A DNA stretch of 64,000 bases from Apodemus sylvaticus (lineage: Eukaryota; Chordata; Mammalia; Rodentia; Muridae). Made by a program: the position numbers and the translations under genes. Numbering within the stretch: position 1 is the first letter of the stretch; every line of letters starts with the position of its first letter. The stretch spans positions 166,781,275 through 166,845,274 of the forward strand of contig NC_067472.1 in NCBI RefSeq assembly GCF_947179515.1, written 5' to 3'. Below the pieces are notes generated by a model. That model saw only the letters and a list, made by a program, of their open reading frames with translations. It was not told the origin of the DNA and searched no databases. Of this stretch, positions 1 to 12,057 are shown in pieces.

Positions 1-2040
1 GTTGGGGGAAGGGACAGTCATGTTATACCCATAGTCTGGCATTGAACAACCCAGTCTTCAGCTCATATTATTTCAGGTTGCTTTTTGGCAACATTCCTTG
101 AACCTGAATGAAGTGCTACAAACAGCTGTTTTAGGGAGGAGCGCTGTACTCTCCTCCTTTCTGAATACTGTAGGTAGCCATGAGTCTATGAATGTCTCTA
201 CATTTACTGCAAAGGGGGACTTTTTAGATTCAGGCTAGAAATAATCTTGTCTGAGATTGTAACCATCAATATTTTAAAATGTTTTATAATAGTTGGTCCA
301 AGGAAATACAAAATTAGTTATACCTAGGGTCTCAGACCTTCTCAATGTGTTCTATGCCCTGATTCAGAGGACTATGCATGAATATCTATTGTAGAAAGAC
401 ATGAAATCCAACCAGGGAGCAATTTGTGATTTACATAAGAATCCTGCCATTACTACACCAAAAGGCACATTTTTTTCCTGGCAGTTTGGGATTATACATA
501 CACTTTATAGCTGGGTAAAAAGAAACCATGACTTTTAATGTTGTATGGTAAAATTCTCATTATCTGTGAAGAGCTCCTTGTGTTTTCAGGTGTGGCTAAT
601 ATTTGTCAAGAGCATGTCTCCCAAACAGGGATCATGAATTCATAATGTCAATGTAAACTCACAGCAATTAGTCTACTCTCACTGTATAAGTTCAAACCAC
701 TGAACATCTAGCTTGGATAAAGAAAATGCTCCAATGCATGTGCCACTACTTCTGGGCTATTGGAAGAATATTTGGGTAAAAGTAAAATGGTCCTACAGAG
801 AATCTAAGATAATATTTAATGAAAGTGTTCAGGAAAGTACTGTGTTTCTGCCATTACTGAGTAATCTATGAGTGTGAGACCAACCAATATAAGGGGAAAT
901 TAAGTGATTTTTACAAAGATCTGATTATAAACAAGCTCATTGCTACCTCAAAGTAACTGAATGGAATTTTAATTACAATTTAAATATTGAGTAGAAAAAG
1001 TCACTAAGGTAATTAATAGAAATTTAAAGCAGGCTAATTAATGTGGTAGGCACGATTGCTAGATTTTGTATGAGTTTTAGTATGGTACTTGCAGTGAGTC
1101 ATTAAGATACGTACATTTAAAGCTAATTGAGTCCTTCCCAGAGTCCTTGAGATGATGACTGATAATATTCTCTTTTACTAGTAATGAGAAAGTGGTTGAA
1201 GACTTGTTACAACACAATAAATACTTGTCCCTAGACTGTCACTTTATACATCCCATAGATCCAATATCCAGGTATCTTGGCTAACTACACATGGAGGGGG
1301 GAACATCAACAAGAAATGAGCAAGCCAAATGCAAAACATGGGTTTTTAAAGCAAATTTCTGGAACCCAGGAAGAGGATCCAGTTGAATGAGTAGAGGATA
1401 AGCAAATAGAGCCAAGTGATATATGCAACTGAATGCATCAGTACTTTCTTGCTTCATAAAAGACAACTGCCATTCTGCCCCATTGGTGATGATTCACCAG
1501 GCAGAAATAAGTTCCATTTTGTAGTAGAGATGAATGTCAGTCCTGGGCAAAAGCATGTGTCACATAGCTGGTTAATGAGTTGTAGAAAAACCACGGGGTT
1601 TCTTATACTTTAGTCTGTTTCTTTATTGCAGTGAACACACTCTGTGGCTCCAATTATGAATGTGTTTTTCCCTTGATCCTTCATTAAATCCAAAACTCTA
1701 TAAAGTCTAAACTTGTCTGGTGTTTTTGTTTGTTATCCCTGTTTCCAGGACATTAGAATTAGAGTATCTGAAGTCCAGCATATAGTGATGTTGTTAAGAT
1801 CACAAGGTATAAAGTGTATTCAATAACAGCTTCAGTCACTTTGATCCATGTTCTGATTTTACCCATTACATAGACAAAGGATACCTATGTGATATTCCTG
1901 AGGGGGGAAATATTTACATGTTTATAGAATATGACTGATAAACAGAAGTTTATAGATGCTTCCAATTTTCCTGTTTTTGTCTTCTGCACTATAGTGAATA
2001 TTAGAATTTAAGCATAGAATAATTATCCTAATTATAAGCA
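1..2040. other. Intergenic sequence, nothing recognised
   Basis: AT-rich and without a convincing exon. The short open frames are at chance length and show no domain. Old unrecognised repeats may be present. Confidence 0.6.
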
Positions 2041-2260
2041 TCTTGGTTTTTCTTCCTTCCTTCTTTCCTTCTTTCCTTCCTTCCTTCCTCCCCTCCTTCC
2101 TTTCTTCCTTTCTTCCTCCCTTCCTTCTTTCCTTCCTTCCCTCCCACCTTCCTTCCTTCTTTTCTCATTCATTCCTCTCTCTCTCTTCCTTTCTCCCTCT
2201 TTTCCTCCCTCCCTCTCCCCCTCTCTTTCTTTCGTTCTTTCTTTCATTCATTCTTCTTTT
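2041..2260. repeat. Pyrimidine-rich microsatellite (TTCC/TTTC)n
   Basis: About 220 bases almost entirely of C and T on this strand, built of TTCC, TTTC and CTCC units. Long open frames on both strands here are low-complexity artefacts. Confidence 0.95.
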
Positions 2261-2269
2261 ATTAAGACT

Positions 2270-2405
2270 CCATTTCTTTTAGTGACCCTGGATGTTCTGG
2301 ACTTCACGCTGTAGGTCACACTGGCCATAAATTCAATGAGATCTGACTGCCTCTGTTTCTCAAATGCTGGGAGTAAAGGAATGTACCTCCACTATCTACT
2401 CTTGA
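2270..2405 (-). mobile_element. B1 SINE relic, antisense
   Basis: Read on the minus strand this matches the 7SL-derived B1 order: a degenerate pol III promoter region, then CTGGCC, then the right end complementary to TGCTGGGAGTAAAGG. Divergence is high, implying an old copy. Confidence 0.6.
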
Positions 2406-3060
2406 TTTTAGATGACAGTTTTTGACTTAATGCTGACAAATAGAAGTGGATAGAGGTTTTATAAAGACGTTTCTTGGTTCCTGGTGACTGTATAAGGAAC
2501 CCGGAATTCTCTTCCTTGAACGAAACTGCTGATGCATTTTAGAGTAAGGTGTATAGAGAAGGTGAGAGAAATTCTTCCCAGTTATGCAAAAGTCTAAACA
2601 ATGTCCTCTATTTTTAGAATCACACTTTATATGTATATTGAAACCCAATTCTTTACTTAAAGTAGAACAAAAATCCTGGGGCACTCCAATTTTACTCACT
2701 TCCTGGCCTTCTTATGGCAGCTATCATAGCAGTAACATCATTCCACAAAAGCTACAGCACATAAGAAGATGCATTCAACTGGTACAAAAGAAAAAATCAG
2801 TTTGTCTTCCTGGGATAAAGAAAGTTCTTGGAAATGCAAGCTATGTCAAGGCTCCAGGAAGTTATAAATATTTTCATTTTCCATTAAGATCTTATATTTG
2901 CCCTTAATCCTGTTTGGCATCCTGGTGAAAGACATCATTGTATCTCATTAACGGATCTTAGCAAGGCAGATCCCTATTTTACAAAGGTGGAGATACACAC
3001 AAATAGAGGTCAGGATGAGAGCAACTTGGTGGTATGGTAGTTGCTTCCTTTGCGTGACTT
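2406..3060. other. Unique sequence, nothing recognised
   Basis: No exon, tRNA or repeat is identifiable. The 107-aa frame here has no domain features. Confidence 0.5.
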
Positions 3061-3190
3061 TTAATTCTCTCATCTCACTGTCTCTTACTGTATCTGTTTC
3101 TCTTCCTCTATCTCTGTGTCACTGTGTTTTTGTACCTCATTGTCTTTCTGTCTTTCTGTCTGTCCATCTATTTGTCTGCTCTTTCCCTCT

Positions 3191-3240
<50 letters not shown>
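3061..3240. repeat. TCTG/TCTC-rich tract followed by (TG)n
   Basis: A CT-rich imperfect repeat leads into about 22 perfect TG units at 3193-3237. Confidence 0.95.
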
Positions 3241-3907
3241 TACCAGTGCCACAGAAACCTTACCTTCCAAATGACCCTTTCTAACAACCACAGGTACCTG
3301 CAGCCAATTGTGAATTCTCTTCATCCTTTCAGGTCTGGTAATAGGAATATTTCTCCACTAAAATATGATGCATGTTTCTTTCAACCCTCCCTACATCTTA
3401 GTAAAGAGGTCATAATGAAGATGGCATATTTATCATTTTATTCACTACATTCTCTTTCTGAAGGAATGATACAAAGCATGCTGTGGAAAATAGGCATAAT
3501 TAAGACAAAAATCAAGGAAGACTAAGAATATACAACAGTTTTAAAGTTTGGCTTTACTCACCACATCTATGCCTAAAAGCAGGATGCAAAATCCAAGCAT
3601 GTTCATATAAATGGTGGATAGTCACATGTGCTGGTGAATTAAATAGAGCAATTCAATTTAAGCTTGCTAACTTGACATAAAGAAAAGCCACAGCCTCCAC
3701 AGGAGAAGAAAAGGTTCAGATGTAGATATTAAGAAGAGGGAATGAAAACAAAACTATCACATAACCACACAGGATCCATTATCACTGAATTTCAGGGACC
3801 AGGACATCACATGGGCATCTGGTTCTTACTGATTGCCGAGTATTTCCTACCACAGGACATCACATGGGCTTATATCCCCTTGTTCCTCTTTAAATGTCTT
3901 TTAAAGA

Positions 3908-3910
<3 letters not shown>
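3241..3910. other. Unique sequence with one short direct repeat
   Basis: No gene seen. GGACATCACATGGGC occurs at 3802 and again at 3855, a small local duplication. Confidence 0.5.

Positions 3911-3958
<48 letters not shown>
3911..3958. repeat. (GT)n microsatellite
   Basis: About 24 GT units, directly abutting the tail side of an antisense B2. It probably grew from the SINE tail. Confidence 0.95.
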
Positions 3959-3960
<2 letters not shown>

Positions 3961-4115
3961 TCTGTATGTGAATACATTGTTGCTCTCTTCAGAAACACCA
4001 AATGTGGAAATTGGATCCTATTACAGATGGTTGTGACCAACCATGTGGTTGCTAGGAATTGAACTCAGAACTTCTAGAAGTCCTCTAAACCACTGAGCCA
4101 TATCTCCAATACCCT
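3959..4115 (-). mobile_element. B2 SINE, antisense
   Basis: On the minus strand it reads GAGATATGGCTCAGTGG (A-box region), then GAGTTCAATTCCTAGCAACC (B-box region), ACATGGTTGGTCACAACC and the B2 3' domain. These are tRNA-derived B2 hallmarks; the (CA)n tail is the adjacent microsatellite. Confidence 0.8.
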
Positions 4116-4141
4116 CTTTTACTTTTCTTATTGCTCTGATT

Positions 4142-4158
4142 AGAATTTCAAGTATTAC
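4142..4158. repeat. Target-site duplication, left copy
   Basis: AGAATTTCAAGTATTAC, repeated without mismatch at 6683-6699. The pair encloses the whole compound L1 insertion between them. Confidence 0.85.
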
Positions 4159-4411
4159 TCTGTGAAGAATTGAGTTGGGATTTTGATGGGTATTGCACTG
4201 AATCTGTATATTGCTTTTGGCAAAATGGCCATTTTAACTATATTGATCCTGCTGATCCATGAGCATGGGAGGTTTTCCCATTTTTTGAGGTCTTCTTCTA
4301 TTTCCTTCTTCAGAGTCTTAAAGTTCTTGCCATACAGATCTTTCACATGTTTGGTCAGAGTCACCCCATGGTACTTTATACTGTTTGTGGCTATTGTGAA
4401 GGGGGTCATTT
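4159..4411 (-). mobile_element. L1 ORF2 segment, inverted 5' part of a twin-primed insertion
   Basis: On the minus strand it encodes the end of the L1 reverse transcriptase region, from MTPFTIATNSIKY to IKIPTQFFTE. In a normal L1 the next residues are a stretch like LERAIIKFIW, and these begin on the opposite strand at 4412. The layout of an inverted 5' piece joined head to head to the sense 3' piece is the signature of twin priming. Confidence 0.9.
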
Positions 4412-5974
4412 AAAGAGCAATTCTCAAATTCATCTGGAATAACAAAAAACCCAGGATAGCTAAAACTATTCTCAGCAACAAAAGAAATTCTGGGGGAATA
4501 AGTATCCCTGACCTCAAGCAATACTACAGAGCAATAGTGTTAAAAACTGCATGGTATTGGTACAGTGACAGGCAGGCAGATCAATGGAACATGATTGAAG
4601 ATCCAGAAATGAACCAACACACCTATGGCCACTTGATCCTCGACAAAGAGGTTGAAAATATCCAATGGAAAAAGGATAGCCTTTTCAACAAATGGTGCTG
4701 GTTCAACTGGAGGTCAGCATGCAGAAGAATGCAAATTGATCCATCCTTGTCTCCTTGCACTAAGCTCAAATCCAAATGGATCAAGGACCTCCACATAAAG
4801 CCAGACACTCTGAAGCTAATAGAAAAGAAACTGGGGAAGGCCCTTGAGGACTTCAGTACAGGGAGAAAGTTTCTGAACAGAACACCAATAGCGTATGCTC
4901 TAAGAACAAGAATTGACAAATGGGACCTCATAAAGTTACAAAGTTTCTGTAAGGCAAAGGACACCATCAAGAGGACAAATCCGCAACCAACAAATTGGGA
5001 AAAGATCTTCACCAATCCTACATCAGATAGAGGGCTAATATCCATTATATATAAAGAACTCAAGAAGTTAGACTCCAGAAAACCAAACAACCCTATTAAA
5101 AAATGGGGTACAGAGTTAAACAAAGGATTCTCACCTGAAGAACTTCGGATGGCAGAGAAGCATCTTAAAAAATGCTCAACTTCATTAGTCATTAGGGAAA
5201 TGCAAATCAAAACAACCCTGAGATTCCACCTTACACCAGTCAGAATGGCTAAGGTTAAAAATTCAGGAAACAGCAGGTGTTGGAGAGGGTGTGGAGAAAG
5301 AGGAACACTCCTCCACTGCTGGTGGGGTTGCAAATTGGTACAACCACTCTGGAAATCAGTCTGGTGATTCCTCCGAAAACTGGGCACCTCACTTCCAGAA
5401 GATCCTGCTATACCACTCCTGGGCATATACCCAGAGGATTCCCCACCATGTAATAAGGATACATGCTCTACTATGTTCATAGCAGCCCTATTTACAATTG
5501 CCAGATGCTGGAAAGAACCCAGGTATCCCTCAACAGAAGAGTGGATGCAAAAAATGTGGTATATCTACACAATGGAGTACTATTCAGCCATTAGAAACAA
5601 TGAATTCATGAAATTCTTAGGCAAATGGATGGAGCTAGAGAACATCATACTAAGCGAGGTAACCCAGACTCAAAAGGTGAATCATGGCATGCACTCACTA
5701 ATAAGTGGATATTAACCTAGAAAACTGGAATACCCAAAACATAATCTACACATCAAATGAGGTACAAGAAGAAAGGAAGAGTGGCCCCTTGTTCTGGAAA
5801 GACTCAGTGAAGCAGTATTCAGCAAAACCAGAACGGGGAAGTGGGAAGGGGTGGTTGGGAGGACAGGGGGAGAGAAGGGAGCATACGGGACTTTTGGGGA
5901 GTGGGGGGCTAGAAAAGGGGAAATCATTAGAAATGTAAATAAAAAATATATTGAATAAAAAATTTTTAAACAAA
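4412..5974 (+). mobile_element. L1 ORF2 C-terminal part and 3'UTR, sense part of the twin-primed insertion
   Basis: Starts in ORF2 just after the RT core (AILKFIW region). It runs through the cysteine-rich C-terminus (CWRGCGERGTLLHCWWGC near 5280-5330) and the ending MHSLISGY, with frame breaks, then a purine-rich 3'UTR and AATAAA near 5954. It closely matches the copies at 10.4, 42 and 62 kb, so it is a recent insertion of the youngest subfamily here. It lacks the endonuclease and most RT motifs and cannot be mobile. Confidence 0.92.
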
Positions 5975-6682
5975 AAAAATTCAGGAGACAGCAGGTGTTG
6001 GCGAGGATGTGGAGAAAGAGGAACACTCCTCCACTGCTGGTGGGGTTGCAAATTGGTACAACCACTCTGGAAATCAGTCTGGTGGTCCCTCCAAAAACTG
6101 GGCACCTCACTTCCAGAAGATCCTGCTATACCACTCCTGGGCTTATACCCAGAAGATTCCCCAGCATGTAATAAGGATACATGTTCCACTATGTTCATAG
6201 CAGCCCTATTTATAATTACCAGAAGCTGGAAAGAACCCAGGTATCCCTCAACAGAAGAGTGGATGCAAAAAATGTGGTATATATACACAATGGAGTACTA
6301 TTCGGCCTTTAGAAACAATGAATTCATGAAATTCTTAGGCAAATGGATGGAACTAGAGAACATCATACTAAGTGAGGTAACCCAGACTCAAAAAAATGAA
6401 TCATGGTATGCACTCACTAATAAGTGGATACTAACCTAGAAAACTGGAATATCCAAAACATAATCCACACATCAAATGAGGTACAAGAAGAATGGAGGAA
6501 TGGTCCCTTGTTCTGGAAAGACTCAGTGAAGCAGTATAGGGCAAAACCAGAACGGGGAAGTTGGAAGGGGTGGATGGGAAGACAGGTGGAGAGAAGGGGG
6601 CTTATGGGACTTTCGGGGAGTGGGGGCCTAGAAAGGGGAAATAATTTGAAATGTAAATAAAAAATATATCGAATAAAAAACA
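5975..6682 (+). mobile_element. Second L1 3' end, 5'-truncated, in tandem
   Basis: Begins mid-ORF2 at TTCAGGAGACAGCAGG directly after the A-rich tail of the preceding L1. It repeats the ORF2 C-terminus and 3'UTR to a second A tail. It lies inside the same outer TSD as the first copy. It is either a later insertion into the first copy's tail or a read-through (3' transduction) product. Confidence 0.9.
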
Positions 6683-6699
6683 AGAATTTCAAGTATTAC
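6683..6699. repeat. Target-site duplication, right copy
   Basis: Perfect 17-bp match to 4142-4158, directly after the A-rich tail of the second L1 3' end. Confidence 0.85.
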
Positions 6700-7785
6700 A
6701 TTGAAACTTTAGAGTGTCGACAGTCTTGTCCATGATTTTATATTTTGATAAAGAATTGAGGTTTTATTTTCTTACATTGGTACAAAATTTATATATTGTT
6801 ACAGGTTAAAGGGTTTCATTGGTATAAATCTTTGTATATTGATACAAAAGTTAAAATTAATTTTATTATTCTTAGATAAGCAGTGTGCCTATGGAACTCA
6901 TTTACGAATACAAGATTTAATCCTAGTACTTCTAATAGTTGCTCTTACAAAGTGTTTAGGATGATTAAGTAATGCAAGTTAATAGTCAGTCAAACTCATA
7001 GTTGTTTTAGATTTAAATTTAGTTATTTGCCATAAAATGTTCTCAAGGTTATTCAAATAGTAAATAGCTAAAAACAATTAATGTTTAACAATTCAGTTAT
7101 GCATATATAGATAAATGGTCTTCAAAATAATCAGATACATAGAATATGGGATTTAATATTATTTCATCATAAAAAATCTTTTGACTATGAGACATGTCTG
7201 CTCCTGATAGTGCCTCCATTCCACTACAAGGAAGATAATGAGAATCAATTCCTTCATGCAAAGTTGCTTCAATTGTGGTAAGCTAATCATTGGTCAAGAA
7301 ATGCCCTAATTTTATCTGCTGACAGAATCCTGTCCAAAAATGACAAACAGACACAAGTAGTAGACTATTAAGCTCTGTTAAGACAGGGTAAGCTAGCCCT
7401 TCATAATTTTTAAGTGACTTAGGATCTGTCACAACTTTTTCCAGAAGACTAAAGATAGATGCTCCAATGTTATAAAAATGTTGGAGAATGTCCAGATGGT
7501 CAGCTATTTCTGTCAAATTATACAGTTTTGGATGCTGTGTTTCTGTGCTGCCTACATACCCAGGAAATATTTAATTCATTCTCAAATCTCTGACAAGGTT
7601 AAAGACTAGATAGTTATAGACTCACAATTAAACTTAAGTTGTTTAACAATGAAGATGTTCTATATTTGAAAAGATGGTTTTAAGATGGAAATGCAAATTA
7701 AAATAAAAGATAATTTAGATTAAAAACTGTAAACTCAGAATATAAAGATGTTACCCCATCAAACCAGCACCTTGAGCAGACTTTG
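6700..7785. other. Unique AT-rich sequence, nothing recognised
   Basis: No gene or repeat is identifiable; open frames are at chance length. Confidence 0.5.
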
Positions 7786-7789
7786 TCAG

Positions 7790-8490
7790 GGGCATTGGCT
7801 CTGCACCCACTCCAATAACACCCAGAGGAAGCCTAACTCCCATGGCCTCTAACATGCTTCTGAGGATCATAAGTGAGGCCACAACATCTGCCCCAACACT
7901 CAGAGTAACTGGGACTCCTGGGATCTGGGGATGTAGGAAACCTCACCCAGTCAGAGGCATGGCTTCCTTTTGGTTTCCCAGATTGGATCTGAGGTACTGG
8001 CTCTGTACTCAATCCTACATTACCCAGAATGAGTTCAATTCCCAGATGTGCTAGCATGCCCTGAATCATAGTGAGGCCACAAAATCTTCCTCAACATCTA
8101 GCATAACTGGGACACCAAAAGGAATCAGGGAAACACAAACTCCCACCCAGCTAGAAGCACAGGTTCCTTCAGGCTTAAAACTATGCCTGGAGCAGACCCA
8201 GGCCTCTGGCTCTCCACCGACTCCTGCAACACTAAGAGAAAGTTTGACTCCCAGTATGTCTGACACAATAGGTTCTCAGGAGCTTGGTCACACCAGAATT
8301 TCAGGATCCTATAGGCATCTTGACTCCCAGAAGCTATGACACACCCAGGATTTCAGGATCAAAGGATCTCAGAATCACAGGATCACAGAGACAGATAGAC
8401 ACTAAGGTGCTATGACACAACCTGGATCATAGGAGGGACAGGCTTCAGTCAGAGACAGCGATGTCAGGTAGCATTTGCGATAACCAAGTC
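7790..8490 (+). mobile_element. L1 5'UTR with about 205-bp tandem monomers
   Basis: Three related units begin near 7793, 8000 and 8207. Each carries a block like TGGCTCTGCACCCACTCC, then a block like GTGAGGCCACAACATC, then AACTGGGAC. The third grades into shorter GGATCACAG-type repeats. The end at 8445-8490 resembles the sequence just before the L1 ORF1 start (CAGTCAGAGACAGC, then GATAACCA). Rodent L1 promoters are arrays of roughly 200-bp monomers, which fits. Confidence 0.65.
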
Positions 8491-9072
8491 AACAAATGGG
8501 ACCTCATAAAATTGAAAACTTATGTAAGACAAAGAACACTGTCAATAGTACAAAATGGCAACCAACAGATTGGGAATAGATCTTTATTGACCCTACACCC
8601 GATAAAGTGCTAATATCCAATATATACAAAGAACCCAAGAAGTTACACTCCAGATAACCAAATATCCTTATTTTAAAATGAGTACAGAGCATTCTCAACT
8701 GAAGCATCTCAAATGGCTAAAAAGTACCTAAACAAAATTTCAACATCCTTAGTTCATCAGGGAAAACACTATCAAAACAACCTTGATATTCCCCATCACA
8801 CCAGTCAGAATGGCTAAGATCAAAAACTCAGGTGACATCAGATGCTGGTGAGAATGTGTAGAAAAAGGAACACTCCTCCATTGCTGGTGGTTGCAAGCTG
8901 TTAAAACCACTTTGCAAATCAATCTGGTGGTTCTGGAAAATACTGGACATCTGAAGACACAGCTATAATACTTTTGGGCATATACCAAAAAGATGCTTCA
9001 ACACATCACAAGGAAACATACTCCACTATGGTTATAGAAGCCTTATTTATAATAGCCGGAAGCTAGATACAA
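8491..9072 (+). mobile_element. L1 ORF2 3' fragment fused to the 5'UTR (internal deletion)
   Basis: Sense ORF2 begins at CAACAAATGGGACCTCATAAAATTG and runs through the HHCWW-type region, much degraded. It directly follows the pre-ORF1 leader, so all of ORF1 and about 3 kb of ORF2 are absent. The cause could be a genomic deletion or retrotransposition of a spliced L1 RNA. Confidence 0.75.
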
Positions 9073-10393
9073 CCCAGAAGGATTTATCTATCTTGTTGAT
9101 TTTTTAAAGAACCAGCTCCTTGTTTTGTTGATTCTTTGTATAGTTCTTTTTGTTTCTCTTTGGTTGATTTTGGACCTAAGTTTGATTATTTCCTGCCGTC
9201 TACTCCTCTTCGGGGTATTTTCTTCCTTTTGTCCTAGAGCTTTTAAGTGCACTGCCAAGCTGTTAGTGTAATCTCTCTCCATTCTCTTTTTGGAGGCACT
9301 CAGAGCTACGAGTTTTCCTCTTAGCAATGATTTCATTGTGTCCCATAAATTTTGGTATGATGTCTGTTCATTTTCATTAAATTCTAAAACGTCTTTAATT
9401 TCTTCCTTTGATCTTCCTTGACTAAACTGTTATTGAGAAAAGCATTGTGCAAGGTCTATGTGTATGTGTGTTATCCATTGCTTTTGTTTGAGATTAAGAC
9501 CAACCTTAGGCCGTGGTGATCTGATAAGTTACATGGAATAATTTCAATAGTTCAGTATCTGTTGAGACTGATTTTTCGACCAATTATATGGTCAATTTTT
9601 GAGAAGGTACCATGAGGTGCTGAGAAGAAAGAAGAATCCTTTGCTTTAGGGTGCAATGTTCTATAAATATCTGTTAGATCCATTTGTCCATGAATTCAGT
9701 TAGTTTCACTGTAACTCTGTTTAGCTTCTGATTCTATGGTTTGTCAATTTTTGAGAGTGGGATGTTGAAGTCTCCCACTATTATTGTGTGAGGTGCAATG
9801 TATGCTTTGAGCTTTATTAAAGCTTTTTTTAATGAATGTGGGTGCCCTTGCATTTGGAGCATAGCTGTTCAGAATTAAGAGTTCATCTTGGTAGACTTTT
9901 CTTTTGACCAGTATGAAGTGTCCCTCCTTATCTTTTTTGACAACTTTTGGTTGAAAGTCAATTTTATCCGATATAAGAATCCCCACTACAGCATATTTCT
10001 TGGGACCATTTGCTTGGAAAATTGTTTTCCAAACTTTGACTCTTAAAAAGTGACTCTCTTTGTCACTGAGGTAGGTTTCTTCTCTGCAGCAAAATATTGG
10101 GTCCTGTTTATGTATACAGTCTGTTAGTCTATGTCTTTTTATTGGGAAATTGAGACCATTGATTTTTAAGAGATATTAAGGAAAACTGATTGTTGCTTAC
10201 TGTTATCTTCTTAGTTAAAGGTGAAATTCTGGTTGTGTATCGATCTTCTATTGGATTTGTTGAAAGATTCCCTTATTGACTTTTCTATGGTGTGGTTTGC
10301 TGCCTTGTGTTGGTACTTTCCACCCATTATCCTTTGCAGAGCTGTATTTGTGAAAAGATATTGTGTAGATTTGCTTTTGTCATGAAATATCTT
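9073..10393 (-). mobile_element. L1 fragment, ORF1 end to ORF2 finger region, antisense
   Basis: On the minus strand it runs from the C-terminal end of ORF1 (10390 side), through the inter-ORF region and ORF2 endonuclease (ILISDKIDFQPKVVKKDKEG near 9960), to SWFFKKSTR near 9090, just before the RT. Many stops. The same element resumes at 12788 after an intervening younger L1. Confidence 0.85.
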
Positions 10394-12057
10394 GTTTTTT
10401 TTAATTTTTTTATTCGATATAATTTATTTGCATTTCAAATGATTTTCCCTTTTTTAGCCCCCCACTCCCCGAAAGTCCCGTAAGCCCCCTTCTCTTCCCC
10501 TTTCCTCCCACCCACCCCTTCCCACTTCCCCATTCTGGTTTTGTCGAATACTGCTTCACTGAGTCTTTCCAGAACCAGGGGCCACTCCTCCTTTCTTCTT
10601 GTATCTCATTTGATGTGTGGATTATGTTTTGGGTATTCCAGTTTTCTAGGTTAATATCCACTTATCAGTGAGTGCATACCATGATTCACCTTTTGAGTCT
10701 GGGTTACCTCACTTAGTATGATGTTCTCTAGCTCCATCCATTTGCCTAAGAATTTCATGAATTCATTGTTTCTAATGGCTGAATAGTACTCCATTGTGTA
10801 GATATACCACATTTTTTGCATCCACTCTTCTGTTGAGGAATACCTGGGTTCTTTCCAGCATCTGGCAATTATAAATAGGGCTGCTATGAACATAGTAGAG
10901 CATGTATCCTTATTACATGGTGGGGAGTCTTCTGGGTATATGCCCAGGAGTGGTATAGCAGGATCTTCTGGAAGTGAGGTGCCCAGTTTTCGGAGGAACC
11001 GCCAGACTGATTTCCAGAGTGGTTGTACCAATTTGCAACCCCACCAGCAGTGGAGGAGTGTTCCTCTTTCTCCACACCCTCTCCAACACCTGCTGTCTCC
11101 TGAATTTTTAATCTTAGCCATTCTGACTGGTGTAAGATGAAATCTTAGGGTTGTTTTGATTTGCATTTCCCTAATGACTAATGAAGTTGAGCATTTTTTA
11201 AGATGCTTCTCTGCCATCCGAAGTTCTTCAGGTGAGAATTCTTTGTTTAACTCTGTACCCCATTTTTAATAGGGTTGTTTGGTTTTCTGGAGTCTAACTT
11301 CTTGAGTTCTTTATATATATTGGATATTAGCCCTCTATCTGATGTAGGATTGGTGAAGATCTTTTCCCAATTTGTTGGTTGCCAATTTGTCCTCTTGATG
11401 GTGTCCTTTGCCTTACAGAAACTTTGTAATTTTATGAGGTCCCATTTGTCAATTCTTGCTCTTAGAGCATATGCTATTGGTGTTCTGTTCAGAAACTTTC
11501 TCCCTGTACCGAAGTCCTCAAGGGTCTTCCCCAGCTTCTTTTCTATTAGCTTCAGAGTGTCTGGCTTTATGTGGAGGTCCTTGATCCATTTGGATTTGAG
11601 CTTAGTACAAGGAGACAAGGATGGATCAATTCGCATTCTTCTGCATGCTGACCTCCAGTTGAACCAGCACCATTTGTTGAAAAGGCTATCTTTTTTCCAT
11701 TGGATGTTTTCAGCCTCTTTGTCGAGGATCAAGTGGCCATAGGTGTGTGGGTTCGTTTCTGGATCTTCAATCCTGTTCCATTGATCCTCCTGTCTGTCAC
11801 TGTACCAATACCATGCAGTTTTTAACACTATTGCTCTGTAGTATTGCTTGAGGTCAGGGATACTGATTCCCCCAGATTTTCTTTTGTTGCTGAGAATAGT
11901 TTTAGCTATTCTGGGTTTTTTGTTGTTCCAGATGAATTTGATAATTGCTCTTTCTAACTCTGTGAAGAATTGAGTTGGGATTTTGATGGGTATTGCATTG
12001 AATCTGTATAGTGCTTTAGGCAAAATGGCCATTTTAACTATATTGATTCTACCGATC
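10394..12057 (-). mobile_element. Young L1 3' half, antisense part of a twin-primed insertion
   Basis: Starts on the left with the T run and ATTCGATATAATTTATTTGC (the L1 3' end) and extends to ORF2 WIGRINIVKMAILPK at 12050. The ORF2 frame is intact for 261 codons, then broken near 11265 by a run of five T where sister copies show six A. The downstream 188 codons are open to LISGY. It closely matches the 42-kb copy. Confidence 0.92.

Noticed and set aside
2032..2282. Serine/proline-rich and Lys/Glu-rich open frames
   Set aside because: They are translations of a pyrimidine microsatellite and have no real protein features.
3015..3324. Open frames rich in Cys-Val or His-Thr
   Set aside because: Products of the (TG)n repeat.
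4623..5480. 285-aa minus-strand open frame
   Set aside because: It is the mirror of the L1 ORF2 C-terminal frame. The same antisense frame recurs over every sense L1 copy and tracks the repeat.
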